NCBI RefSeq assembly: GCF_003626755.1
Contig: NZ_RBCJ01000003.1
Span: 1,121,859 to 1,185,858 of the forward strand
Length of the DNA stretch: 64,000 nucleotides
Direction of reading: 5' to 3'
Source: Ulvibacterium marinum
Lineage (GTDB): Bacteria > Bacteroidota > Bacteroidia > Flavobacteriales > Flavobacteriaceae
This document shows positions 32,319 through 41,033 of the stretch, in pieces (position 1 is the stretch's first letter; each line of letters starts with the position of its first letter). A program made the translations under genes and the position numbers. The notes beneath the pieces were generated by a model. That model saw only the letters and a program-made list of their open reading frames with translations, was not told where the DNA came from and made no database searches.

Positions 32319-33563
32319 TTATCTTAATTGTGCAATGCTTTTGTCCTCCAGGCCATCAGGTTTGCTAAGGTACACCACATCCTTTTCTTTCAAACCTTTT
32401 TTTATGATGACGACGTCTTCATTGGAGTCGCCTAATTCTATTTGTTTTTTGTCAATGGAAAAGCCTGAATCAACATAGGCATAACTTATGGAATCCTTAG
32501 AAAAAACCGCCTCCAATGGAATCATAAGCACATTTTCCTCTTTTTGAATCAAGATACGGTTGGATGTTGTCATGCCAGGCCGAATATTGGAATTGGATTC
32601 CTTTAATTTTATCAAAACTTGAAAAAGTTTAATATCGGAACCTCTTTTGTTCTCTCCGACGTTAGCAACACTGGTAACCTCCCCATCTATGATAATATCG
32701 GGAAAGGCATCAAAACCAACAGATACTTTTTGATCCTTTTTTATCTTGCGTATGTCAACTTCGTTGGAATAGGTTTTTGATTCCATTTTTGTAAGATCCG
32801 GCAATGTGGCAATGGTAAGATCCCAAGCATTGATGTCCGAACCTACTTTCTTTTTAGTACCGTTCCAATTTTTGGCATAAGTTACCATTCCATTTGCGTT
32901 TGAACGTATGGTGAATGAAGCTTGAAGTGCAATGAGGTCATCGAGCTTTGTTCTTATTTTGGATACCTCTGTACCAACTTCAACCATTTTTGCAACAGCC
33001 TTTCGCTTTTTAATTTGATAATCCTCCTTCTTTTCCTTTAAGTCGCGCTCCGCCCTTTCTATTTTTATCTCCAATTGTTTTATGGTCACCGGTGATTCGT
33101 AAATCGATTGTTCTAGTTCCAGCTTATCTTCCTGAATGTTAAACTGAATATCTTTTATGGCCGTTCTTTCCTGCTTTAGGGTGAGCGTGGTATCCAACTG
33201 TTCTTGAGTATATTTGGATTCTGCACTCTCCAAACTTAAACGGGCGTCGATGATTTGCTCATTAACGGCAGAAGGGTCTAGTCTTCCTACATAATCACCT
33301 GCCTTGACCAAGGTGCCTTCTGGAACTAAATCCTGAATTTTGATATTGTTCAATCGAAATTTTCGCAAATTGGCCGGGCCATCAATATTCTTTAGACTTG
33401 TAGACTGTGCTTCTCCAGAAATAATGACCTCATTTAGGAATTCACCCTTCACAACTTCTGCTGTAATAGAAATATCTTCTTCGACATCTGTTTTAAAAAA
33501 CATATAAGCAAAGAATAGGAGTAAAAGAGGAATTCCTATCTGAAGAAGCCTTTTTCGATTCAT
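32319..33563 (-). CDS. HlyD-family periplasmic adaptor
   Basis: 414 residues. One N-terminal membrane anchor (LLQIGIPLLLLFFAYMFF), a split biotinyl-lipoyl domain (KAGDYVGRLDPSAV near 87-100), a long coiled-coil hairpin (about 105-215), then beta-barrel and membrane-proximal domains (KVSVGFDAFPDIIIDGEVTSV). First gene of the adaptor-permease-TolC operon, which together would form a tripartite exporter. The substrate is not indicated. Confidence 0.87.
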   Translation of the reverse strand: MNRKRLLQIGIPLLLLFFAYMFFKTDVEEDISITAEVVKGEFLNEVIISGEAQSTSLKNIDGPANLRKFRLNNIKIQDLVPEGTLVKAGDYVGRLDPSAVNEQIIDARLSLESAESKYTQEQLDTTLTLKQERTAIKDIQFNIQEDKLELEQSIYESPVTIKQLEIKIERAERDLKEKKEDYQIKKRKAVAKMVEVGTEVSKIRTKLDDLIALQASFTIRSNANGMVTYAKNWNGTKKKVGSDINAWDLTIATLPDLTKMESKTYSNEVDIRKIKKDQKVSVGFDAFPDIIIDGEVTSVANVGENKRGSDIKLFQVLIKLKESNSNIRPGMTTSNRILIQKEENVLMIPLEAVFSKDSISYAYVDSGFSIDKKQIELGDSNEDVVIIKKGLKEKDVVYLSKPDGLEDKSIAQLR

Positions 33564-34045
33564 TTTGGTCTGGTTTTGATTGATTTAAAACTACTGAATA
33601 TGCCACCTCAAGAATCACACCAAATGTTATATTTTTCTTAATTAACGAAAAAATTAAACAAAAACTAGTTCTGCACGGGTTCGTTTATTTATAAAGGAGA
33701 AGATGTGCTATCCAAGGTAAACAGCTCAATATTACCATTGCTTTAAACGATTATTGGCTACGGTGGTATAGTGAAATTAAGCTAGACAATTAGCTTACTT
33801 CTAAAGTGCTATTTTGAATAGGATTTAGAGTTGTATCAGTGGTTAAAAATAAAGACTGTAAACCCATAATTTTTGATTTGACAGTAATCGCCAATCTGAC
33901 GTTCGGAAAGTACCGGACTATGTTTTTTTAATCTAAACAAATTCGTCAATGTACACTCGTACTGAAAGGTAAGTTTGAATTTGTATGATTACCGCTTCAT
34001 ATATGCTTTATTGTGGTTTAAAATAGTTTTGGAATTATACCAAAA
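33564..34045. other. 482-nt AT-rich gap between exporter operon and enolase-like gene
   Basis: No ORF longer than about 60 codons with coding character. It must contain the minus-strand promoter of the exporter operon, but I cannot point to a convincing -7 box. The right end abuts the stop codon of the enolase-superfamily gene, where the duplicated 3' sequence begins. No integrase or transposase remnant was seen. Confidence 0.5.
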
Positions 34046-35488
34046 CTATCTCCGTATTCTTTGGAACATTTCGACATAATGATCCGAGGGTTTAAAAATC
34101 CCGGCACTTTCCTCATAGAATTCTTTTTCGATGGGATAGATACCGTTCCGGGTCTGTGTCCAACTGGCCTGTGCCATGGGATGGTTCCCCATCATGGTAT
34201 CCCAGTTTTTATAGTACTGATGGCCATTGGTCTCCTGTAGACCCAGATCCATTTCAGGAAATGGGGGAAGTCTCGCCGCGATGGATTTATTCCAATCCAC
34301 TAGTATAGGGTTCACGGTCAAATCCGCACAGAAACAAGGAATATTTTGTTCAAAGGCCAATTGGGTTATTTTCATAGTCATACTCAAGGTTTTGGCTATG
34401 GCCTTAACTGCTATGGATTTATACCCTTGTTCTATGCGTTTGGCGGCATCCTCCGCCGTATGGGCACTTTCATCCGCTGCAATGCGTACACCTAGATTCC
34501 CAACAAAAGCATCATTGAACTCGTCAAAGGGTTCTTCCAAAACAGCAATCTGATCGAAAGCTTTTATTTTGTCGGCATGATCTAGAAAACGCTTTAACGT
34601 ATCCTTGTGTTCGTATCTTCCATTGGCATCAAAGTAATAAGGGATTTTGCCATTTTTGGTGTAGGGGGTTTCATAGTCCCCAATCGCCTTGTGCAAATCC
34701 GTAAGGAAATCCATATCTTTTTTGATCATTTCCTGTTGCGTTCCGGAAGATCCCGTCTTCAATTTCATAATGAAATAGCCTTTATCAGCCGCGGCCTTAA
34801 TTTCCGAAACCGGAGTACCGACGCTAAAGGAGGGGATACTGGCTACTTTGGTATGCCTATGGGACAATCCTGGTCGATATTCCTTGGGAATCATGGCATC
34901 AAAATCCGCAAATCCATTATGGTCAAAATAGAGCTTCCACAGGGCGTTATCTACACATACCAGGGAATTGAGGGCAAATGTTTTGCGCATGTTCGGATTT
35001 CCGGAAATTTTCTTTCCATAAGCCAAAATTTCAGGGAGCAGTTCGTCCAGAACCTCTACAGGGCTGGTAAAGGAAATACCTTTCAACATTTGGATGGCCC
35101 TTTCGCTCATGGCGTACATAATGGCATTTCCTCCATTTTCGGAGTGACCAAAAAACACTTTGGAATCCGACCACAATACCCCTTGTGTACCTAGACCGAT
35201 TGCAGTACGTCCGGCATCGCTTTTAAGATAGCAGACCGTTTGCCAGATTTCAGAAACTCCACTTCCCTTGAATCGATAGGGTTTGATAAGCGGTTCCCGT
35301 TCAAAGTTGGAGTCTACTTCCTCAATTTTGATTTTTACTGGTTTTGTTTCCAACAAAGGTTCATTTTTTGAATTTGAAAAAGAATGTATTGCCGTAAATC
35401 CCAAGGCGGCCGTAGTACCGCTAGTAATAAATGTTCTTCGGGACATTTTTTCGGAATCCTTGGGCATCATGTGTTGTTTTGTATTCAA
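34046..35488 (-). CDS. enolase-superfamily (mandelate racemase/MLE) enzyme, Tat-exported
   Basis: 480 residues. Tat signal SRRTFITSG at 16-24. The catalytic parts are complete for the muconate-lactonising/dipeptide-epimerase branch: KxK as K242/K244, metal ligands D287 (DANG), E319 (EEP) and the acidic pair in ADES (339-340), and K362 in SIAVKAIAKT. Substrate unknown; export to the periplasm is unusual for the superfamily but seen in Bacteroidota sugar-acid pathways. Its last 54 bases are duplicated at 29247-29300. Confidence 0.83.
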   Translation of the reverse strand: MNTKQHMMPKDSEKMSRRTFITSGTTAALGFTAIHSFSNSKNEPLLETKPVKIKIEEVDSNFEREPLIKPYRFKGSGVSEIWQTVCYLKSDAGRTAIGLGTQGVLWSDSKVFFGHSENGGNAIMYAMSERAIQMLKGISFTSPVEVLDELLPEILAYGKKISGNPNMRKTFALNSLVCVDNALWKLYFDHNGFADFDAMIPKEYRPGLSHRHTKVASIPSFSVGTPVSEIKAAADKGYFIMKLKTGSSGTQQEMIKKDMDFLTDLHKAIGDYETPYTKNGKIPYYFDANGRYEHKDTLKRFLDHADKIKAFDQIAVLEEPFDEFNDAFVGNLGVRIAADESAHTAEDAAKRIEQGYKSIAVKAIAKTLSMTMKITQLAFEQNIPCFCADLTVNPILVDWNKSIAARLPPFPEMDLGLQETNGHQYYKNWDTMMGNHPMAQASWTQTRNGIYPIEKEFYEESAGIFKPSDHYVEMFQRIRR

Positions 35489-35531
35489 ATGTCAAATTAG
35501 TGAAATTATCCGACTTGCCTATGGGCTCACT

Positions 35532-36401
35532 TTAAGATCGCTTAAACATCTTTTGAAAACCCTTTACCACCAGTAGTGCAATCAGTCCAATTACCAGACC
35601 TATGATAAATTCTTGCAGCAACGAAGGAAGACCGGGCAGAAAATGATGTAAGAAGTCTATGTTATGGACAAAGATTCCCCCAGCGACCAAAAGCAAAGCG
35701 ATTGTGCCGATAATGGACAGCCCCTTGATTACTTTGGGCAAGGCACGAACCAAAAACTTTCCCACAATATCCGAAAAACTGTGGCTTTTAGTGTTAAGTG
35801 CGATCAGTCGGTTTCCAAAATCATCCATACGCACGAGTAGGGCCACAATACCATATACCCCTACGGTTGCGATAATCGCGACAACGGAAACTACAATAAT
35901 CCGGGTGACCAGAGGTTCCTTCAAAACGGTGCCCAGGGCAATAATCACAATTTCCACGGACAAAATGAAATCGGTTACTATGGCCTCCTTGACACGCTTT
36001 TTTTCCAGTGCAAGGATTTCATTTTCCGTCCTTTCTTTTACGTGGATTTTTTCATGGGATTTTTGATGCGGAAAGAAATATTCGTAAATCTTTTCACCAC
36101 CTTCATAGGCCAAGTAGATGGCCCCTAAAACTAAAATAACAGTAATGGCCCAGGGAAGAAAAGTACTTAACAAGAATGCGGCAGGTAGAATAATAAGCTT
36201 GTTTAAAAAGGATCCTTTGGTTATGGCCCATAGTACCGGAATTTCTCGAGAAGAAACAAATCCTGAAGCTTTTTCCGCGTTTACGGCCAGATCGTCGCCC
36301 AATATGCCCGCTGTTTTCTTGGTCGCAATTTTACTCATCGAGGCAACATCGTCCATAAGGGTGGCGATATCGTCCAGTATTGCAAAAAAACCTGATGCCA
36401 T
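35532..36401 (-). CDS. DUF808 family membrane protein
   Basis: 289 residues. Starts MASGFFAILDDIATLMDD, then MSKIATKKTAGILGDDLAVNAEKA, the DUF808 (YedI-like) signature, followed by several membrane segments (about 75-105, 155-215, 230-280). The segment FPHQKSHEKIHVKERTENEILALEKKRVKEAI is a cytoplasmic linker. Function unknown for the family. Its start codon and the AraC gene end are 126 bp apart, so it is probably a single gene. Confidence 0.88.
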   Translation of the reverse strand: MASGFFAILDDIATLMDDVASMSKIATKKTAGILGDDLAVNAEKASGFVSSREIPVLWAITKGSFLNKLIILPAAFLLSTFLPWAITVILVLGAIYLAYEGGEKIYEYFFPHQKSHEKIHVKERTENEILALEKKRVKEAIVTDFILSVEIVIIALGTVLKEPLVTRIIVVSVVAIIATVGVYGIVALLVRMDDFGNRLIALNTKSHSFSDIVGKFLVRALPKVIKGLSIIGTIALLLVAGGIFVHNIDFLHHFLPGLPSLLQEFIIGLVIGLIALLVVKGFQKMFKRS

Positions 36402-36527
36402 TTATTTCCGTCCTATTAGCATTGGTTGCAAAATACGTTCTTTATAACAGTAAAGCAATGGATAGTTCATGGATTGTTCCTTTTGCAAAAACTCGGGACC
36501 GATCCCATTGGTAATGATTTACTTTGA

Positions 36528-37901
36528 TTACGTTGAGGAGCCGGATTTCATAAACTCTTTTGGGGTCATTCCGGTGACCTTTTTGAACATGGTATTAAAA
36601 CTTGATTTCGAATTGAATCCTGCCTTATTTGCAATGGCCTCAATGGTGATATTGCTGTTGACCGGATCGATCATTAGATTTTTTACCTCCTCTATCCTAA
36701 ATGTATTTACATATTCGTAGAAGCTTTTCCCGATTGAATTATTGAGGATCATGCTGAGGTACTTCGGGTTTACCTCCAGATTTTGCGCCACATCGTTAAG
36801 ACTGAGTTTTTCGTTTAAATAGATTTTTTCCACGCGCATTAAGGACTCCAATCGATCTGTTATGCTATTTAGCTCGCCTTTGGTGATGGATACCAGGCCA
36901 TTTACACCATTATTGGTTTTGTTCAACAAAAAGAATTTGGGGTTGTTCATTATTTCGAAACAAATCCAATAAATAAAAAGACCAAAGGACACCCATAAAA
37001 CTTGATAAAGCAAAGTGGCGATACCAAAACTATAGATCCAGTAGTTGACAAAGATCAGTAGGCCCCAAATTATTAGTATACCAAGAAAAACAAGATTGAA
37101 TTTTTGCAACCAATCGGGTAATGTATGGCTTCTAAGAGCATGATTTGATTTCCACTTTTTAAACGCAACAAAAGAGACTGTGAAATAGATAAATCCGAAA
37201 AGGACCGCGATACTTTGCTCATAATGGCTTATGGCAACCTCAAAAGGGGAATGCATCAGTTCCCTCTTTGCGGATTCCTCGGTTAAGCTGGTACTAAAAT
37301 ACCACGTAAATATGATTAATCCTGGAACGAAATGCAGCCAGTAAGACCTCTTAAACCTGAAGTTGGTACTCAGGACACTTTTATTGTAGAAATAGAGCAG
37401 GGGCCCTAGAATTACAATAAATGAAATAGGTGCAAAAAGGGATTGAAAGGAATCGGTCATACCATAGGGAACACCAAAAAGTTGATTTTTCAATCCATAC
37501 AAGGCCAAGACCAGGACTATCGCGGCCAAAAAAGGATTCAAGAATTTTTTTCGGCCTAAACCGAGGGATAGGAGGGATAATAGTCCAAGGGCAAGGCCAA
37601 TAAAAAAAGCGGGATAGATTAGCTTAGGATAGATTTGGTTGAAGGTAGAGTTGGTATAGGTAACTTCGATCGTATTGGAAATACGCCCTTTTATCCCCAG
37701 CGGTTCCTCTATCAACGGCATTCCACAAACCTTACAGGCTCCCGGTTTCTCAAATACTTTATGGTCATTGGCACAGCCACAAGGGGGGCAAACGTATCTT
37801 TTATCTTGAATAGATTTACTCTCCTGCTGTGCTAATAAAGTTGATGGGAAAACGCCGAACAGCGTAACTAGGCAAAGTATTTTGAACAATGTAAGCTTCA
37901 T
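36528..37901 (-). CDS. membrane-bound AraC regulator with Cys-rich metal-binding N-terminus
   Basis: 457 residues. Signal peptide (1-24); a cysteine cluster YVCPPCGCANDHKVFEKPG then ACKVCGMPLI with C38, C41, C43, C56 and C59, the pattern of heavy-metal-binding domains found in CusB/copper proteins; about eight membrane segments (95-330); and a C-terminal AraC helix-turn-helix domain (about 355-457: LSLNDVAQNLEVNPKYLSMILN, ITIEAIANKAGFNSKSSFNTMF, GMTPKEFM). The metal-binding part is outside and the DNA-binding part inside, so it looks like a one-component transmembrane metal sensor. It is divergent from the PfpI-like gene. Confidence 0.85.
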   Translation of the reverse strand: MKLTLFKILCLVTLFGVFPSTLLAQQESKSIQDKRYVCPPCGCANDHKVFEKPGACKVCGMPLIEEPLGIKGRISNTIEVTYTNSTFNQIYPKLIYPAFFIGLALGLLSLLSLGLGRKKFLNPFLAAIVLVLALYGLKNQLFGVPYGMTDSFQSLFAPISFIVILGPLLYFYNKSVLSTNFRFKRSYWLHFVPGLIIFTWYFSTSLTEESAKRELMHSPFEVAISHYEQSIAVLFGFIYFTVSFVAFKKWKSNHALRSHTLPDWLQKFNLVFLGILIIWGLLIFVNYWIYSFGIATLLYQVLWVSFGLFIYWICFEIMNNPKFFLLNKTNNGVNGLVSITKGELNSITDRLESLMRVEKIYLNEKLSLNDVAQNLEVNPKYLSMILNNSIGKSFYEYVNTFRIEEVKNLMIDPVNSNITIEAIANKAGFNSKSSFNTMFKKVTGMTPKEFMKSGSST

Positions 37902-38151
37902 AATCTTGGCTAGGTATGTCCTAAAATAAATAAAGCTTTTAAACCAGCTAAGTTTTTTTTAATAACATTTTCTTAAATCAACTAGGTTCCATGTAGAATG
38001 ATGGATCGCGTCCAACCGTTTATACATTGCTTTACTTTCACCGTTTCCGGTCTAGCTTGCTTTTTTGTCCATCTGGTTCTATACACACAAAACCTAACCG
38101 TTATTTGATGATCACAAACCGTTTTGACCCTTACTTTGACAAAAACCAATC

Positions 38152-38856
38152 ATGAAACACATCCAGATCTTTGGCCTGTTGTGGCTTGTTTTTTTCTTGG
38201 CTGATGGAAATGCACAGAAAAGTAAGGATATAGAAAGACGAAATGTGGCCATATTTCTATATGAGGGAGTGGAGCTGTTGGATTTTAGCGGCCCTGCTGA
38301 GGTTTTTGCAGCTACTTCCATTAAAACCAAGGAGGACCAATGGACTTCTTTATTTAATGTATACACAGTTACTTATGGTACAGATCATATTAAAAGTCAG
38401 GGTTTTGTGGAAATCATACCTAATTACTCTATTGAAAACTGTCCTATGCCTGATATTATAGTAATTCCTGGAGGAGCTACCAGTGAATCCAGAAAAACCC
38501 CGGAAGTCATCGATTGGATCAGAAATAGTTCGGAAACGACCGAAGTCTTTTTGTCAGTCTGTACCGGTGCATTTTTATTAGGTGATGCCGGTCTGCTCAA
38601 AGACCAAAAGGCAACGACTTGGTATGGTAGTATTGAACGTTTAAAAGAAACTTTTACAGATACCGAGGTTTTGCAAAATGTCCGTTTTGTAGACAATGGA
38701 AAGATTGTGACAACAGCCGGCGTATCAGCGGGTATTGATGGTGCCTTACATGTAGTGGAAAGATTAATTTCTAAAGATGTTGCACTGGAAACGGCCAAAT
38801 ATATGGAATATGATAAGTGGCATCCCAATGAGGGCTATGTGGTTGGGGAAGAATAA
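38152..38856 (+). CDS. exported DJ-1/PfpI-family protein
   Basis: 234 residues with a signal peptide ending GNAQ at about 22. The DJ-1/PfpI (GATase1-like) fold follows: VAIFLYEGVELLDFSGPAEVF, IIVIPGGA, and the nucleophile elbow LSVCTGAF with C137, then TTAGVSAGIDGALHVVERL. These enzymes include isonitrile hydratases, proteases and AraC-regulator N-domains; which one cannot be told. Divergent from the membrane AraC gene, which suggests that regulator controls it. Confidence 0.85.
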   Translation: MKHIQIFGLLWLVFFLADGNAQKSKDIERRNVAIFLYEGVELLDFSGPAEVFAATSIKTKEDQWTSLFNVYTVTYGTDHIKSQGFVEIIPNYSIENCPMPDIIVIPGGATSESRKTPEVIDWIRNSSETTEVFLSVCTGAFLLGDAGLLKDQKATTWYGSIERLKETFTDTEVLQNVRFVDNGKIVTTAGVSAGIDGALHVVERLISKDVALETAKYMEYDKWHPNEGYVVGEE

Positions 38857-38916
38857 GGTTTTATGGGGCGGCCAAATATTGAATATTACTACTACGAATA
38901 GAATATATATGAAACT

Positions 38917-39828
38917 ATGAAAAAGCTTTCGTTCCTTGTCTTACCCATTTTACTTCTTTTAAACTGTAAATCGGAAGAACAAGAGTTGGAAGGCCATATT
39001 GGAAGACCGGATATTTCGCCAGATGGAACAAAGATTGCATTTATTCACGCCAAAGACGCATCAAAAGATGTTTGGGAAATATATTCTGCAAGTATTGCTG
39101 GTAAAAATGCTAGACGGCTAACTACTTTTCCGGAAGCTCGAATCAAAAAGGGCCCAGTTTGGTCACCGGATGGTGAATGTATACTTTTTCATGCAGATAT
39201 TGGAGACGGAGCACAAATCTTTACCATGAGCGCTAATGGTGAAAACCTGAAACAACTTACACAATTGCCTGGATATAATGTAGAACCTACCTGGTCATCT
39301 ACTGGCTATGAAATCATTTTCAATTCCGTCCTTGAGCATGGCAAAACAAAAATACGTATCATGGACAAGGATGGCTCACGAATAAGGGAGCTTTACAATC
39401 CTGATGGTGAAAACTGGTATCCCCGAAAAATCATAGGCGATAAAATACTTTTTACTTCAGATTTTAAACAAGGAGGCACCTATAATATTTTTGAAATGGA
39501 TTCCGATGGATCGGACCTTAGGCAATTGACATTCCTGGAAGGTATCAATTGGTTTCCCGAAGTTTCACCCGCTATGGATAAGATAGTCTTTCACTCCAAT
39601 AGGGATGACCCCAAATTGAGCGATTCCGGAAATTATAACCTCTACCTAATGAATACCGATGGGACAGGAGTGGAAAGGATCACGAATTTGCCGGGCCAAG
39701 AACTTCATGCCAAATGGCATCCTGATGGGGATAAATTGATTTTTGAATGGCACGATGAAACTTCCAATGGCCTCTATACGTTGGAACTATCCACCGGCGA
39801 TATACATAAAATACGACTTTTACCTTAA
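38917..39828 (+). CDS. PD40/TolB-like beta-propeller lipoprotein
   Basis: 303 residues. Lipobox LLNC (C17), then six PD40/WD40-like blades with the repeated phrase SPDGTKIAF, WSPDGECILF, DGSDLRQLT, NTDGTGVERIT. It is probably an outer-membrane-anchored propeller facing the periplasm or surface. It lies 60 bp behind the PfpI-like gene and may be co-transcribed. It belongs to a group of three PD40 genes in 39-49 kb. Confidence 0.83.
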   Translation: MKKLSFLVLPILLLLNCKSEEQELEGHIGRPDISPDGTKIAFIHAKDASKDVWEIYSASIAGKNARRLTTFPEARIKKGPVWSPDGECILFHADIGDGAQIFTMSANGENLKQLTQLPGYNVEPTWSSTGYEIIFNSVLEHGKTKIRIMDKDGSRIRELYNPDGENWYPRKIIGDKILFTSDFKQGGTYNIFEMDSDGSDLRQLTFLEGINWFPEVSPAMDKIVFHSNRDDPKLSDSGNYNLYLMNTDGTGVERITNLPGQELHAKWHPDGDKLIFEWHDETSNGLYTLELSTGDIHKIRLLP

Positions 39829-39904
39829 TGGGAAATTCGTATGAATTCTTTTCATGGCAAAAATCAACCGCAAATTAGAGCTACGCTGGGGTATAGGGCA
39901 TGTA

Positions 39905-39953
39905 TTGTAGAAAAAAATACAACAAAACAATAAAATGTAGAAAAAAAACTACA
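39905..39953. promoter_or_regulatory. pair of A-tract inverted repeats (possible operators)
   Basis: TTGTA...TACAA (39905-39922) and TGTAG...CTACA (39936-39953), each with a loop of A residues and centres 31 bp apart, three helical turns. They sit about 100 nt upstream of the truncated GH78 gene. Confidence 0.4.
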
Positions 39954-40049
39954 AATACTTGTTTTTTCATAGATTAAAAACATAGATTTGTTGAGTTCAG
40001 TTGTTCATGGATAGACTGAATACCGAGCTAGAAAGAACAGAAAAATTCT

Positions 40050-40517
40050 ATGGAAATAAAACACTTGATCGGATCCATGGCAATGGGTTTTTTAATTACG
40101 GTTATTGCCATGAAAGCTTGTGTATCGGACATTTCCACTTCCATTGCCATCGGCAATTTGAGATGCGAATACTTGATAAATCCGTCAGGAATTGAAATGT
40201 CGCAACCCCATTTAAGTTGGGAGCTAAAATCCAAAGAAAAAGGTCAAGACCAAATTGCATATCAGATACTGGTAGCCAGTGATTCAGCAGCACTCTCCCG
40301 TAATCTACCCGATATTTGGGATTCAGGCAGGGTTAAATCAAATAAAACCGATGAGATTGTTTTTAAAGGAAACGAATTGCAATCACAACAATCGTATTAT
40401 TGGAAAGTAAGGGTATGGGACAGTAATGGAGATTTAAGTGATTGGAGCCCAATTCAACATTGGTCCGTCGGACTTTTGGACAAAACCGACTGGAAGGCTG
40501 AATGGATCGGTCCGTAA
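40050..40517 (+). pseudogene. truncated GH78 alpha-L-rhamnosidase (N-terminal module only)
   Basis: 155 residues starting MEIKHLIGSMAMGFL, with an export signal, then the N-terminal Ig-like module of Bacteroidota GH78 enzymes: LRCEYLINPSGIEMSQPHLSW, YQILVASD, WDSGRV, SYYWKVRVWDSNGDLSDWS, and the phrase WKAEWIGP at the very end. In intact enzymes the AEWIG phrase opens a protein of about 900 more residues; here a stop follows directly, and the convergent NTF2-like gene starts 18 bp later. The catalytic domain is missing, so this is a relic. Confidence 0.8.
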
Positions 40518-40535
40518 TGGAGAAATGTACTAAAC

Positions 40536-40979
40536 TTAGAACATGGAAAATTGTTTGGTAATTACCTTCCAGCCATCTTGAAATTTATATAAGGTAAGAT
40601 AGTCTATGTATTTTAGGTTTCCCTCCTCATTTATACACAGTTTAACCACAGCGGTTTGCCCTTCATGATCGATGATTTTAAATTGCCAACTATAGTTTTT
40701 TTGAGGGAGGTTTCTTGACCGGGTCGCCTTGATGTTTTCAATCCACTTCGCTCTGGACGTTGCATAAAATTCACCCTTATACAATACGTACATGGTGAAT
40801 TCTTTATGGAACCCTTCCTTGATTTTATCAAGATTGCCATTGAGATATAAGGGTTCTAGGTAACATTCGGTAATGATTGTTTCAATTAGACTTTTATCAT
40901 CTGGGTCCTGTGCGTTGCAAAACGTGCAACCTACCGTGCACAAAAAATATAGAAAGACTACTAGATTATTGTTTTTCAT
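40536..40979 (-). CDS. exported NTF2-like (lumazine-binding-type) protein
   Basis: 147 residues from the ATG at 40979 (MKNNNLVVFLYFL); an ATG at 40994 would add five residues. Signal peptide ends near CNAQ. The rest is a single NTF2/SnoaL-like fold of the Lumazine_bd type: SLIETIITECYLEPLYLNGNL, FHKEFTMYVLYKGEF, and a final beta sheet AVVKLCINEEGNLKYIDYLTLYKFQDGWKVITKQF. Such proteins are common secreted ligand-binding or accessory domains; no ligand is indicated. Confidence 0.75.
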   Translation of the reverse strand: MKNNNLVVFLYFLCTVGCTFCNAQDPDDKSLIETIITECYLEPLYLNGNLDKIKEGFHKEFTMYVLYKGEFYATSRAKWIENIKATRSRNLPQKNYSWQFKIIDHEGQTAVVKLCINEEGNLKYIDYLTLYKFQDGWKVITKQFSMF

Positions 40980-41033
40980 GGGTATGTTTATCAAATTGTT
41001 AGTTTTATCCAGGATTGTAATCCCTGAGGTTGA

